The position numbers and the translations under genes are program-made. A DNA stretch of 64,000 nt, taken from the NCBI RefSeq assembly GCF_000820305.1, contig NZ_CDBH01000032.1, forward strand, positions 43,200 to 107,199, in the 5' to 3' direction. Under the pieces are notes generated by a model that did not search any database, was not told the origin of the DNA, and worked only from the letters and a program-made list of their open reading frames with translations. Each line of letters starts with the position of its first letter. The first letter of the stretch is position 1. Below, piece after piece: positions 25,936 to 34,855 of this stretch. Origin of the DNA: Aeromonas dhakensis. GTDB taxonomy: Bacteria > Pseudomonadota > Gammaproteobacteria > Enterobacterales > Aeromonadaceae.

Positions 25936-26272
25936 GCCGGGCGGCGGCCAGCCATGATTCGCTGCAGGCAAGCCAGCGCTCCGGCTGGGTGATCAGCTGC
26001 TCCTTGAAGGCTTTGCTCTGCTGCTTGAGCCGGTATTCGAGGCGCAGCGCCGCCCCTTGCTCGCCGACGGCCTGCTGCCACGCCAGGGTCAGTGGCCCCT
26101 TGCCGCGCAGGGCGCGGGCTCCCTTGCCACTCTGGTGCTGGCGCAGGCGGCGAGCCGGATCCGTGCTGATCCCGGTATAGAGCAGGCCGCTGGCGGTGCG
26201 CACCATGTAGATGAACCAGTGGCTGGTGGGCGGGTAGGCAGCCGGTTCGGCGCCGCTAGGGGGTTTTCTCAT
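25871..26272 (-). CDS. GIY-YIG domain protein (UPF0213/YhbQ-like)
   Basis: 133 residues from the ATG at 26272. The GIY-YIG core reads [17 protein letters not shown] with the downstream [13 protein letters not shown] and the conserved Glu in [10 protein letters not shown]. YhbQ-type proteins are about 100 residues and usually end soon after the [12 protein letters not shown] helix; here about 30 more residues follow, encoded across the second copy of the duplicated psp terminator. The function is probably structure-specific nuclease-like, but the biochemical role of this subfamily is poorly known. Confidence 0.85.
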   Translation of the reverse strand: MRKPPSGAEPAAYPPTSHWFIYMVRTASGLLYTGISTDPARRLRQHQSGKGARALRGKGPLTLAWQQAVGEQGAALRLEYRLKQQSKAFKEQLITQPERWLACSESWLAAARPQKRPLHAATREGSDNRECQR

Positions 26273-26316
26273 TCGATCTCTCTGTGCCACACTCAAGAGC
26301 AGCCCAAGGAGGTGCG

Positions 26317-27051
26317 ATGCGAGCATGGTGGTGGTTGTGGTGTCTGCTGTCGATATCGGCTCATGGCGAGACGCTGCGTCTCTACGACTATCATCAGCAC
26401 CCCCCCTTCATGACCGGGGAGCAGAGCGGTCTGAGCCGGGATCTGGTCAAGTATCTCAATGAAAAGCTTGGTGGAGAACCCAAGCTGGAACTTTGGCTGG
26501 TGAATCGGGCCAGACTGGCGCTGGAAATGTCGGATCCCGGCTTTGACGGTCTGGTGGCCTGGGTCAATCCCGCCTGGGTGGGGGATCCCCAGCGCGAGCG
26601 CTACCTCTGGACCTTTCCCATCATGCGCGATACCAACGAGCTCATCTCGAGTGCCGACAGACCGGTCACCTATCGCGGGCCCGATTCGCTCAAGGGGATG
26701 ACCTTCGGCGGCATCGAGGGGTACCACTATCAGGGGATCGACGAGGCGTCGGCCAGAGGCGATCTGGTGCGGGTGGATGCCAAGAAGGTCAAGACCAACT
26801 TCAGCCTGCTGGTGCGCGGCCGCATCGACGTGACCCTGGTGCCGGGCTCGGCGCTCACCTTCTTCACCCACGACCCCGCCTTCGAGGGCAAGCTGTTTGT
26901 CTCGCCCTTCGCCCAGTCCAGCTATACCCGCCACATACTGCTGCCAAAATCCCGCAGCGATCTGCATGACAGGCTGAACGACATCGCCGAGCAGATGGAC
27001 CGGGATCCCAAGTGGCACGCTATCCTAGAGTCCTACCGCGGCAGACCCTGA
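26317..27051 (+). CDS. Periplasmic solute-binding protein, family 3-like
   Basis: 244 residues with AAGGAGG just before the ATG and a short signal peptide ([17 protein letters not shown]). The fold signature of family-3 extracellular binding proteins is visible ([57 protein letters not shown]). No ABC permease or ATPase is adjacent, so it may be an orphan sensor or binding protein. Its 3' end overlaps the convergent rarD by 19 bp. Confidence 0.8.
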   Translation: MRAWWWLWCLLSISAHGETLRLYDYHQHPPFMTGEQSGLSRDLVKYLNEKLGGEPKLELWLVNRARLALEMSDPGFDGLVAWVNPAWVGDPQRERYLWTFPIMRDTNELISSADRPVTYRGPDSLKGMTFGGIEGYHYQGIDEASARGDLVRVDAKKVKTNFSLLVRGRIDVTLVPGSALTFFTHDPAFEGKLFVSPFAQSSYTRHILLPKSRSDLHDRLNDIAEQMDRDPKWHAILESYRGRP

Positions 27052-27941
27052 GCGTCGGCGTTGCGGCGCAGATGGCGCCCGAGCCTGTGCAGCGGCAGCA
27101 GGCTCACCAGCAGGCCGGCCCAGACGAAGGCAAACCCCACCGATTTCACCGGATCCGGCGTCTCGCCAAACCAGAAGATGGCGAGCAGGAAGGCGAGGCT
27201 GGGCTCGATATATTGCAGCAGACCCACCGTGCTCATGCGGGTGCGCATCATGCCATAGCAGAACAGCCCCACTGGCAGCAGGGTGGCGGGGGCACTGCCC
27301 ATCAGCAGCAGTCGCTCGGTCCAGTCACCGGCCACGAACTGGCTGGCGCCGCTCACCGCCAGAGCGCCGATGATCAGCAGGGCGACGGGCAGCTGCACCA
27401 GCGCTTCGAGGTAGAGGCTGACGCCGGCGTCATAGTGCACCTTCTTCTTGAGCAGGCCATAGAGGGCGAAGTTGGCCCCCATGACCAGGGAGAACCAGGG
27501 CAGCTGGCCGTAAGAAAAGAGCATGTAGGCCAGCCCCGCCAGGGCCAGCGCCACCGCCAGGTGTTTTTGCGGGGTGAGCTTCTCTTTGAGGAACAACACG
27601 GCGAAGACGATGTTGAACAGCGGTGTCATGAAGAAGGCGAGGCTGGTGGCCAGCACCTGGCCGGTGGTGAGGCACCAGGTGAACATGCACCAGCTGATGG
27701 ACATGACGGGGCCGGCCAGCAGGATGAGGCCGAGCTGGCGCGGTTCGCTGCGCAGCCGCGCCCAGGGCACCCGGTAGCCGACGACGAGGAACAGGATCCC
27801 CAGCAGCACCGCCGACCAGAGTACCCGGTGGGAGAGCAGCTCCCACATGTTGACCGCGGGCATGAACTGGTAATAGAGGGGCAGCATGCCCCACAGCACG
27901 AATGAGAGGGCCGCGCTGCCGGTGCCCATCCAGTTCTTCAT
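27033..27941 (-). CDS. rarD: RarD-family EamA transporter
   Basis: 302 residues, ten hydrophobic segments, beginning MKNWMGTGSAALSFVLWGML. The tandem EamA repeats and the phrase GEALxP-like ETPDPVKSVGFAFVWAGL fit the RarD subgroup, described by homology as chloramphenicol-sensitive/permease-like proteins. The transported substrate is unknown. It is convergent with the solute-binding gene and divergent from the UDG gene (gap 102 bp). Confidence 0.88.
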   Translation of the reverse strand: MKNWMGTGSAALSFVLWGMLPLYYQFMPAVNMWELLSHRVLWSAVLLGILFLVVGYRVPWARLRSEPRQLGLILLAGPVMSISWCMFTWCLTTGQVLATSLAFFMTPLFNIVFAVLFLKEKLTPQKHLAVALALAGLAYMLFSYGQLPWFSLVMGANFALYGLLKKKVHYDAGVSLYLEALVQLPVALLIIGALAVSGASQFVAGDWTERLLLMGSAPATLLPVGLFCYGMMRTRMSTVGLLQYIEPSLAFLLAIFWFGETPDPVKSVGFAFVWAGLLVSLLPLHRLGRHLRRNADAQGLPR

Positions 27942-28043
27942 CTCGCTCCGTTTATTAAATTAAACAAATGTGGCTGCATAATAAGTATCTGCTGAATCTT
28001 TCACAAGCAGGATCCGGGGGAAAACTCTGCTACTATCGGGCCC

Positions 28044-28625
28044 ATGAACCGACTCGACAGTTTGTTTGCACAGATCCGTGCCTGCCGCCTGTGCGAGGCA
28101 CACTTGCCGCTCGGGCCCAGACCGGTGATCCGTGGCAGCGAGCACGCTCGCCTGCTGATCATCGGCCAGGCGCCCGGCACCCGGGTGCATGCCAGCGGCA
28201 TCCCCTGGGACGACCCCTCCGGCGATCGCCTGCGCCAGTGGCTCGGAGTGGACAAGGCCACCTTCTACGATGAATCCCGCATCGCCATCATGCCGATGGG
28301 GCTCTGTTACCCCGGCAAGGGCAAGTCGGGGGATCTGCCGCCGCGCCCCGAATGTGCCCCCACCTGGCACGACAAGGTATTGATGCTGCTGCCCAACATC
28401 GAGCTGACCCTGCTCATCGGCCAGTATGCGCAAGGCCACTACCTGCGGGATGCGGCGAAAGGGTCGCTGACCGAGACGGTGCGCAGCTGGGCGGACTACG
28501 GTCCGGCCTGGTTGCCGCTGCCGCACCCGTCACCGCGCAACACCTTCTGGCTCAAGAAGAACCCCTGGTTCGAGCAGGATGTGATCCCCCATCTACAACA
28601 AAGGGTCGCCCCGCTGCTGGGGTGA
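28044..28625 (+). CDS. Uracil-DNA glycosylase superfamily protein, probable 4Fe-4S type
   Basis: 193 residues. UDG-fold motifs are GQAPGTRVH near residue 41 and HPSPRN near 161. Cysteines at 14, 17, 88 and 104 have the C-x2-C-x70-C-x15-C spacing that in family-4-type glycosylases holds a 4Fe-4S cluster. Proteins of this subgroup in gammaproteobacteria are often annotated only as UDG family, and activity on uracil is not established. It is convergent with an EamA gene with a 10-bp gap. Confidence 0.85.
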   Translation: MNRLDSLFAQIRACRLCEAHLPLGPRPVIRGSEHARLLIIGQAPGTRVHASGIPWDDPSGDRLRQWLGVDKATFYDESRIAIMPMGLCYPGKGKSGDLPPRPECAPTWHDKVLMLLPNIELTLLIGQYAQGHYLRDAAKGSLTETVRSWADYGPAWLPLPHPSPRNTFWLKKNPWFEQDVIPHLQQRVAPLLG

Positions 28626-28635
28626 CCCTGGTTGG

Positions 28636-29493
28636 CTAGAGCGCCGGTTCGGCCTGTGGCTTGGGCTTGCTGCGGGCCATGGCGATGAGCGGCAGTATGA
28701 TGCACAGGCACCCCAGCAGCAGCGGCAGGCCCGGCTGCTCATCGAACAGCCACACCCCGATGGCGACCGCCATCAGCAGGCCGGTGTACTCGGCCGAGGC
28801 GATCTTGCTCGCCTCCGCCTTGCGATAGGCCACCACGCACAACCCCGCATAGACCATGATCAGCGCCGAAGAGCCGAAGGCGGGCCACCACATCTGCCAC
28901 TGCCAGTCGCCCCCTTCCCACCAGGCCAGCGCCAGGATGAAGGGCATGCTCAGCACGTTGGTAAAGAACAGGGTCTGGGCGATGGGCTGCTGGAGCGGGA
29001 TCCGCTTGATCAGCAGATTGTTGAGCGCCATGGAGAGCGCCACCCCGAGCGCCGCGAGCGCCGCCCAGTTCACCTCGGTGGGACGCAGCACGATCAGCAC
29101 CCCGACAAAGCCGATAAAGGCGGTCAGCACCTTCTGGCGCGAGATCGCTTCCCCCGCCAGCCACACCGCCAGCGGCACCATCATCAGAGGCGCCGCATAG
29201 AAGAGGGCGTTGGCGGTGGCCAGCGGCAGCCGGGTGAGGGCGATCACCATCAGGCAGACGCCGATGGCCCAGATATGGGCCCGCAGCAGGTGCCACTTGA
29301 GCGCCACCGGCGGGTTGCGACGCCATGACCAGAGCAGCCAGGGGGTCAGCAGGATGGCGGCGGAGAGCTGGCGGAAGAAGACGAACTGGAACACCGGCTG
29401 ATCCGGCTCCAGCACCTTGACCAGCGCGTCGGAAAAGACTGCCACCATATTGCCCAGCACCAGATAAAGGATGCCGATCCCCACTGCATTCAT
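28636..29493 (-). CDS. EamA/DMT-family transporter
   Basis: 285 residues with about ten hydrophobic segments arranged as two EamA repeats (first repeat ending about ALFYAAPLMMVPLAVWLAG, second ending YTGLLMAVAIGVWLFDEQPG). These are inner-membrane exporters of metabolites or amino acids. It is divergent from a LysR gene, 91 bp away, which is a likely regulator. The tail RSKPKPQAEPAL is basic and cytoplasmic. Substrate unknown. Confidence 0.87.
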   Translation of the reverse strand: MNAVGIGILYLVLGNMVAVFSDALVKVLEPDQPVFQFVFFRQLSAAILLTPWLLWSWRRNPPVALKWHLLRAHIWAIGVCLMVIALTRLPLATANALFYAAPLMMVPLAVWLAGEAISRQKVLTAFIGFVGVLIVLRPTEVNWAALAALGVALSMALNNLLIKRIPLQQPIAQTLFFTNVLSMPFILALAWWEGGDWQWQMWWPAFGSSALIMVYAGLCVVAYRKAEASKIASAEYTGLLMAVAIGVWLFDEQPGLPLLLGCLCIILPLIAMARSKPKPQAEPAL

Positions 29494-29584
29494 GCTACCT
29501 CCTGCGTCAGATGAGGGAAGGGTAGCCCGCGTTTCGTTATCCAGTAAAATGATAAAAAATCACCATGCATGAGAATTTTGGATA

Positions 29585-30475
29585 ATGAAGCTACCTCCCC
29601 TGCGCGCCGTTCAATACTTCGAAGTAGTTGCCCGCCTGCTCAGCTTTTCCCGCGCGGCCCTTGAGCTGAACGTCAGTCAGAGCGCGGTCAGCCATCAGAT
29701 CCGCCTGCTGGAGGATTTTCTGGGGGAACGGCTGCTGCTGCGTCAGGGTCGGCTGCTGTCGCTGACGGCGCAGGGCGAGGTCTATTTCGAGGGGATCTCC
29801 GCCGGGCTAGGCCAGATTGCCCAGAGCAGCGAGCAACTGCGCGGCGGTGGCGAGATGCGGCTGCGGCTCGCGGTCTACAGCTCGTTTGCGGTGAAGTGGC
29901 TGATCCCGCGCCTGGCGGGGCTGCGCCAGCTCTACCCCGAGCTGGATCTCAGCCTGGAGATGGTGGCGGAGGATCCCGAACTCTCCGATCGGGTGGCGGA
30001 CTGTTTCATCACCGTCTCGCCCCACGGTCGGGGCTATTGTCACGATCTCATCTACCGGGAGCGGCTCTTCCCGGTCTGCAGCCGCCGCTTGCTGCAGCAG
30101 GTGGAGGGGGAGTGGCCGGACGCCATCTGGCAACTGCCGCTGCTGTCGGTGCAGTCCATCTACAAGGCGCGGGGAGAGGATTGGCAGCGTTGGGCCAAGG
30201 CCGGGGGATTGGTGATCCCGGCGGAGGCGCGGATGCACCACTTCAGCCATGTGTTGCTGGCGATGGAGGCCGCAGCCTGGGATCAGGGGGTGGCATTCGT
30301 GAACGACTACATGCTGCGACCGGATGATCCCCAGCTGGTGGCCTTGCCGGTACACCAGCTGGAGACGGGGGATGCTTTCTACTTCACCTGCAAGCGCTCG
30401 CGGGCCCATGAGCCCGCCATCAGCCGGCTGCGCCAATGGCTGATGATGGAGACACGCCAGAGCATGCCTCTCTAG
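29585..30475 (+). CDS. LysR-family transcriptional regulator (GcvA-like)
   Basis: 296 residues. The DNA-binding part reads LPPLRAVQYFEVVARLLSFS, ALELNVSQSAVSHQI and LEDFLGERLLLRQGR, the GcvA-type helix-turn-helix. The effector domain contains FAVKWLIPRLAGL, also typical of that group. It is divergent from the EamA transporter. The stop codon TAG lies at the first three bases of a remnant of the znuB 3' end (see repeats). Confidence 0.9.
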   Translation: MKLPPLRAVQYFEVVARLLSFSRAALELNVSQSAVSHQIRLLEDFLGERLLLRQGRLLSLTAQGEVYFEGISAGLGQIAQSSEQLRGGGEMRLRLAVYSSFAVKWLIPRLAGLRQLYPELDLSLEMVAEDPELSDRVADCFITVSPHGRGYCHDLIYRERLFPVCSRRLLQQVEGEWPDAIWQLPLLSVQSIYKARGEDWQRWAKAGGLVIPAEARMHHFSHVLLAMEAAAWDQGVAFVNDYMLRPDDPQLVALPVHQLETGDAFYFTCKRSRAHEPAISRLRQWLMMETRQSMPL

Positions 30476-30541
30476 GCTCAGGCTTTCTTTAACTGGCTCA
30501 GCACAAACAGGCTGGTGGCGCAGACCACCACCGACGGGCTG
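30473..30541 (-). repeat. Diverged direct repeat: orphan znuB tail
   Basis: Read on the minus strand this block encodes [19 protein letters not shown] and a stop, the same C-terminus as znuB except Leu for Phe. It matches 30580-30648 with seven or eight mismatches (about 90 percent) and an offset of 107 bp. It abuts the LysR stop codon and has no gene body. Confidence 0.9.
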
Positions 30542-30550
30542 GGATGTGGA

Positions 30551-30580
30551 GTGACCTGATTACAAGGATCAGGCCACTTT
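30551..30580. terminator. Hairpin between znuB and the orphan znuB tail
   Basis: CCTGAT (30555-30560) pairs with ATCAGG (30568-30573), extended by GTG/CAC across one mismatch, followed on the plus strand by TTT. It may terminate the LysR gene on the plus strand or znuB on the minus strand. Confidence 0.55.
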
Positions 30581-30648
30581 AGGCTCAGGCTTTCTTAAAC
30601 TGGCTCAATACGAACAGGCTGGTGGCGCAGACCACGACAGACGGGCCG
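30580..30648 (-). repeat. Diverged direct repeat: tail of intact znuB
   Basis: The partner of the orphan copy at 30473-30541. It contains the real last codons and stop of znuB plus five bases downstream. Confidence 0.9.
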
Positions 30649-31364
30649 GCCGGCGTGTCCTGATACCAGGAGAGCAGCAGTCCGCCGAGTACGGCAAGGC
30701 AGCCGATGAGCGCGGCGAAGCCGGCCATCTGCTCCGGTGTGCGGCTGAAGCGGCGGGCGGTTGCCGCAGGGATGATCAGCAAGGAGGTGATGATCAGCGC
30801 CCCGACGAACTTCATCGCCACCGCGATCACCAATCCGATCAGCAGCATCAGCACGCAGCGCAGCACATCGACCCTGACTCCTTCCACCCGGGCCAGCTCT
30901 TCCGAGATGGTCATGGAGAGCAGGGGATCCCACAGCCGCCACAGGGTGAGCAGCACCAGGGCGCCGCCGCCGTAGATCCAGAGCAAGTCCATTGGTTGCA
31001 CCGAGAGCAGGTCGCCGAACAGGTAGGCCATCAGATCCACCCGCACGTTGTCCATGAAGCTCAAAGTGACCAGGCCCAGCGACAGGGCGCTGTGGGCCAG
31101 GATGCCGAGCAGGGTATCGGTGGCCACCTGCTGGTTGCGGCTCATGATGACCAGCAGCATGGCCATGGCGAGACAGCAGACCACCACCGCCAGGGTGAGA
31201 TCCACCTGCAGCAGGATGCCGAGTGCGATGCCGAACAGGCAGGCGTGGGAGAGGGTGTCGCCAAAATAGGCCATCTTGCGCCACACCACGAAACTGCCGA
31301 GGGGGCCGGCCAGCAGGGCGATGCCGAGGCCGGCCGCGAGGGCGTATAACAGAAAGCTGTCCAC
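30585..31364 (-). CDS. znuB: High-affinity zinc ABC transporter permease
   Basis: 259 residues, GTG start, with eight or nine hydrophobic segments of the ABC-3 permease family (opening [20 protein letters not shown], later [19 protein letters not shown]). It forms the membrane channel of ZnuABC with ZnuC, whose stop lies 21 bp upstream. Expected control is zinc-dependent repression through the operators in front of znuC. Its 3' end is one half of a diverged direct repeat. Confidence 0.94.
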   Translation of the reverse strand: MDSFLLYALAAGLGIALLAGPLGSFVVWRKMAYFGDTLSHACLFGIALGILLQVDLTLAVVVCCLAMAMLLVIMSRNQQVATDTLLGILAHSALSLGLVTLSFMDNVRVDLMAYLFGDLLSVQPMDLLWIYGGGALVLLTLWRLWDPLLSMTISEELARVEGVRVDVLRCVLMLLIGLVIAVAMKFVGALIITSLLIIPAATARRFSRTPEQMAGFAALIGCLAVLGGLLLSWYQDTPAGPSVVVCATSLFVLSQFKKA

Positions 31365-31385
31365 TTGATGATCCTGTCGGGTACG

Positions 31386-32150
31386 TTATTGATTGCGGGA
31401 GGGCAGGCGAATGACGGGGGCCTGCGGTTCATGATGATGGTGTTCGCCATCGCAGTGGTGATGGTGGGTGTAGACCGCCAGCACCTCCTGCTCCGGTCGG
31501 CCGAACAGGCGGGCAAACTCGGGGTGGCGCGCCACGCTCTCCGGTTCGCCGTGACAGCAGACGTGGCGATTGAGACAGATCACCTCGTGGGTGCTGGCCA
31601 TCACCAGATGCAGATCGTGGGAGACCATCAGCACGGCGCAGTTGAACTCGGCGGCCAGCTGGCTGATGAGGGCGTAGAGCTCGATCTGGCCGTTGATGTC
31701 CACCCCTTGCACCGGTTCGTCCAGCACCAGCAGCTCGGGCTTGACCAACAGGGCACGGGCCAGCAGCACCCGCTGCATTTCGCCGCCGGAGAGCTTCTGC
31801 ATCCGGTTGTCCAACAGGTCTTCCGCGCCGACCCGGCTTAGTGCCTCCTCGATGGATAGGCGGCCATTCTTGCCAAGCTGCAGGAAGCGACGCACCGTCA
31901 GCGGCAGGGTGGGATCCAGATAGAGGCGCTGGGGCACATAGCCGACCCGCAGGTCGCGGCTGCGGGTGATTTGGCCTGAATCTGGCGTGAGCAGACCCAG
32001 CACCAGCTTGCTCAGGGTGCTTTTGCCCGCCCCGTTGGGGCCGACCAGGGTAGTGATTTTGCCTTTGTTCAGGGTAAAGGAGACCTTGTCGAGCACGAGT
32101 CGTCCATCAAATGAAAGACAGACCTCTTTCAGCTCCACCAGTTGGGTCAT
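31386..32150 (-). CDS. znuC: Zinc ABC transporter ATPase
   Basis: 254 residues with Walker [10 protein letters not shown], signature LSGGEMQR, Walker B LLVLDEP and the switch histidine in VSHDLH. The C-terminal extension is rich in histidine ([13 protein letters not shown]), as in other ZnuC proteins, probably a cytoplasmic zinc sensor. It is the first gene of znuCB, divergent from znuA across 94 bp with Zur-like operators. Confidence 0.95.
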   Translation of the reverse strand: MTQLVELKEVCLSFDGRLVLDKVSFTLNKGKITTLVGPNGAGKSTLSKLVLGLLTPDSGQITRSRDLRVGYVPQRLYLDPTLPLTVRRFLQLGKNGRLSIEEALSRVGAEDLLDNRMQKLSGGEMQRVLLARALLVKPELLVLDEPVQGVDINGQIELYALISQLAAEFNCAVLMVSHDLHLVMASTHEVICLNRHVCCHGEPESVARHPEFARLFGRPEQEVLAVYTHHHHCDGEHHHHEPQAPVIRLPSRNQ

Positions 32151-32173
32151 GACAGCTCCGGGGTTTACAGCCT

Positions 32174-32222
32174 GTGAGAGTTATAATATAACAATAACGT
32201 TGGTTTGTTATATTATCACACA
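32174..32222. promoter_or_regulatory. Paired Zur-like operators between znuC and znuA
   Basis: The 11-mer TGTTATATTAT occurs on the plus strand at 32206-32216 (followed by CACACACA) and on the minus strand at 32183-32193. Both resemble the gammaproteobacterial Zur box, written from memory as TGTTATAWTATCACA. One faces znuA and the other znuC, so zinc-bound Zur would shut both transcripts. Confidence 0.82.
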
Positions 32223-32244
32223 CACACTTCCTGACGAGATCTCT

Positions 32245-33159
32245 ATGCGAATTCTTGCCCTGATCACTGCCCTGCTGGCGGTGAGTCTGCCTGTCCGCGC
32301 CCTCGAGGTGCTGACCACCATCAAGCCGCTGGGTTTCATCGCCGCCGCCATCACCGACGGCGTGAGCGAGCCCAAGGTGTTGCTGCCGACCGGCGCTTCG
32401 CCCCACGATTTCTCCCTGCGCCCCTCTGATATTCGCAGCATCAACGAGGCCGATCTGGTGGTGTGGGTCGGCCCCGAGCTGGAAGGTTTCATGGCCAAGC
32501 CGCTGGCCAAACATCCCCATGTGCTGACCCTGACCCGGGTGGAAGGGATGCCGCTGTTTGATTACAGCAAGCAGGCCGGTCATGAAGAGCACGCCGACGA
32601 GGCGCATGAAGGCCATGGCCACGACGGTCATGAGGGGCACCACCACGAGGGCGTCGACCCCCACATCTGGCTGGGTCCGACCCAGGCGCTGGTCATCGCC
32701 AATGCCCTGAGCGAAACCCTGAGCGCTCAGGATCCGGCCAACGCCGAGCGTTATCGCGCCAACCTGTTGGCGTTCAAGGCCAAGGTGGAGGCCAAGGACA
32801 AGGTAATTGCCGAGCAGATGAAGGCGGTGAACCAGAAGGGCTACTTCGTGTTTCATGAAGCCTATGGCTACTGGGAGCGCCACTATGGCATGAGCTCCAA
32901 GGGCCACTTTACCGTGAGCCCGGAGCGACGCCCCGGCGCCAAGACCCTGGTGGAGATCCGCAAGGCGCTGGAAGAGAAAAAAGCGAGCTGCATCTATGCC
33001 GAGCCGCAGTTCTCGCCGGCGGTGATCGAGTCGGTCGCCCGCAATACCGGCGCCAAGGTGCTGTTGCTGGACGAAGTCGGTGAACAGGTGCCGCTCGGTC
33101 CGGATGGCTATCCCCGCTTCATGCAGCAGTTGGCCGACGCCTTCGCCGAATGCCGTTGA
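32245..33159 (+). CDS. znuA: Zinc ABC transporter periplasmic binding protein
   Basis: 304 residues; the ATG at 32245 begins a signal peptide (MRILALITALLAVSLPVRA). The frame is open far upstream, but that part runs antisense through znuC. Zinc ligands of the cluster-9 family are recognisable: His in TGASPHDFSLRP, the His-rich loop about residues 112-140 (many HEGHxH units), GVDPHIWL and the later HEAYGYWERHY. It captures periplasmic zinc for ZnuBC. The next gene is 85 bp downstream. Confidence 0.95.
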   Translation: MRILALITALLAVSLPVRALEVLTTIKPLGFIAAAITDGVSEPKVLLPTGASPHDFSLRPSDIRSINEADLVVWVGPELEGFMAKPLAKHPHVLTLTRVEGMPLFDYSKQAGHEEHADEAHEGHGHDGHEGHHHEGVDPHIWLGPTQALVIANALSETLSAQDPANAERYRANLLAFKAKVEAKDKVIAEQMKAVNQKGYFVFHEAYGYWERHYGMSSKGHFTVSPERRPGAKTLVEIRKALEEKKASCIYAEPQFSPAVIESVARNTGAKVLLLDEVGEQVPLGPDGYPRFMQQLADAFAECR

Positions 33160-33244
33160 CCGCGTCGAAGCGCCCGCGTGCCCGCCACTGGGGCAGCCAG
33201 GGGCAACTATACTGACCTCCAGCATCTTGCAGGGAGTGTCTTGT

Positions 33245-33919
33245 ATGAAATGGCTGCTCGTTCCCACCTGCACGTTGGCGCTCTGCTGTGCCAGCGTGCA
33301 GGCTTCCCGTCTCTCCGAATACATGGCCAGCCCTGCACTGCAGGCAAAATTGCAGGAGGTCTATGGCGGTCGAGCCCTCCAGCGGGCGGAGGCCTTTTCG
33401 CGCCTGCTGACGCCAAGGGCCGGCACCACGGATCAGCAGAAGATCGAGCTGGTCAACAACTACTTCAACAACCTGACCTACAGCGATGACCCCAGATTGT
33501 GGGGAGAAACGGATTACTGGGCCAACCCACTGGAGTTTATCGGTGCCCGTGGTGGCGACTGCGAGGATTACAGCATCTCCAAGTACTACACATTGATGGA
33601 GCTTGGGGTGGACGAGAAGAAGCTGCGACTGGCTTACGTCAAGGCAGTCAAGTACAACCAGTTCCACATGGTGACGCTCTACTTCGCGACCCCCAAGTCG
33701 GATCCGATGGTGCTCGACAACATCAACAACCGGATCCTGCCCGGCAGCAAGCGGACCGATCTCATCCCCGTCTACAGTTTTGATGCCAAGAGCATCTGGA
33801 TCATGAAGTCACGCCGGGAAGGGACCCTGGCGGGCAGTGCCGACAGGTTGGCGCAGTGGACTTCGATGAAGACCCGTTTTTCCAGCGAGCAGTTGCGCTC
33901 CCCCCGCCGTCAGCTATAG
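33245..33919 (+). CDS. lapG: LapG-like periplasmic transglutaminase-fold cysteine protease
   Basis: 224 residues with a signal peptide ending near VQA. The catalytic triad is visible: Cys106 in GGDCEDY, His141 in NQFHMV and Asp158 in VLDNINN. The His-Asp spacing (17) equals that of Pseudomonas LapG and the Cys-His spacing is close. LapG-type enzymes cleave the N-terminal retention module of giant surface adhesins, releasing cells from biofilm, and are held inactive by c-di-GMP-bound LapD. No adhesin gene lies in this window. A LapD-like gene is close by, on the opposite strand. Confidence 0.9.
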   Translation: MKWLLVPTCTLALCCASVQASRLSEYMASPALQAKLQEVYGGRALQRAEAFSRLLTPRAGTTDQQKIELVNNYFNNLTYSDDPRLWGETDYWANPLEFIGARGGDCEDYSISKYYTLMELGVDEKKLRLAYVKAVKYNQFHMVTLYFATPKSDPMVLDNINNRILPGSKRTDLIPVYSFDAKSIWIMKSRREGTLAGSADRLAQWTSMKTRFSSEQLRSPRRQL

Positions 33920-34855
33920 CTTGCCCGCCGCTTTCAACTCCTCGAAATATTTTGCCGCGCCCGGATGCTGTTCGATGCTCAGCACCGGGCCGGTTTTATT
34001 GCGCGCCTGGTGAAACAGGTTGGCGTAACCGTAGGTTTGCTCATTGAACTTGGTTTGCTGGGCCAGCATGGCCCGGGTCAGGCGGTAAACGTCGGCCTGT
34101 GGCGTGCTGGCGGTGGTGACCAGGGTGGCGGCGATGGCAAAGGTCGGCGTCGCCTTGAGGTTGCCCGGATAGATACGCGCAGGGATCTGGCTGCGTTGGT
34201 AATACTTGACCCCTTTGAGCAGCTGATCCCGGGTCGCCCCCTCGATCGGCAGGAAACGCACGGGGCAGCGCTTGGCGGTATCCAGCACGATGCGGTTGGG
34301 GTGACCCATCACCAGGCCATAGGCGTCGATCTGTTTGCTGCACAGGGACTCGGCCAGATTGGCCACGCTCTTGAGATCGAGATCCTGCTCCTTGGCGCCC
34401 AGCACGTTGAACAGGGCGAGCGCCGTCTGGCGGGTACCGGAACTCTTGAGCCCCATGTCGATGGGGGCCAGCTTGAGTTGCTCCAGGCTGGTGATGTCGC
34501 CGTCGGCCCTCACCACTATGGTAAAGGGCTCGGCGTGAGTGGCGAAGATGGCTCTGAGCTCTGGCTGTGGCTGACTGGCATACGGACCCAGGCCGTTACT
34601 GGCCTGGTAAAGCCAGTCCGACTGCACCAGCGCATAGCTTGTCTCGCCGCTTTTCAGTTGGCGCAGATTTTCGATGGAGCCCGAGGTCGCCTGCGGCTTG
34701 CACTGCAGTCCGGCATCGCTCTTGTTGGCGAGCCGGCAGAACTCTTTGGCGATCTGGTGATAGATCCCCTGTTCACCGCCGGTGGCTATGGTGGTGGGGT
34801 TGGCCAGCAGCGGCAGTGGCCACAGCAGGGCGAGCAACAATCCGGTCCTGTTCAT
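33914..34855 (-). CDS. TAXI-family TRAP-type periplasmic binding protein
   Basis: 313 residues with a signal peptide (MNRTGLLLALLWPLPLLA). The TAXI family signature is the GGEQGIYHQIAKEFCR block, TSGSIENLRQLKSGE and YALVQSDWL. No TRAP permease gene is adjacent. An ATGATG start overlaps the stop of the LapD-like gene; AAGGAGG fits the second ATG (34855) best. It is thus translationally coupled to the LapD-like receptor, and its 3' end overlaps lapG by 6 bp. The coupling suggests a ligand-binding partner in LapD signalling rather than a transporter component; this is inference. Confidence 0.8.
   Translation of the reverse strand: MNRTGLLLALLWPLPLLANPTTIATGGEQGIYHQIAKEFCRLANKSDAGLQCKPQATSGSIENLRQLKSGETSYALVQSDWLYQASNGLGPYASQPQPELRAIFATHAEPFTIVVRADGDITSLEQLKLAPIDMGLKSSGTRQTALALFNVLGAKEQDLDLKSVANLAESLCSKQIDAYGLVMGHPNRIVLDTAKRCPVRFLPIEGATRDQLLKGVKYYQRSQIPARIYPGNLKATPTFAIAATLVTTASTPQADVYRLTRAMLAQQTKFNEQTYGYANLFHQARNKTGPVLSIEQHPGAAKYFEELKAAGKL

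Noticed and set aside
31966..32244. 93-codon extension of znuA
   Set aside because: It is antisense to znuC and crosses the Zur-like operators and promoters; the signal peptide starts at 32245.
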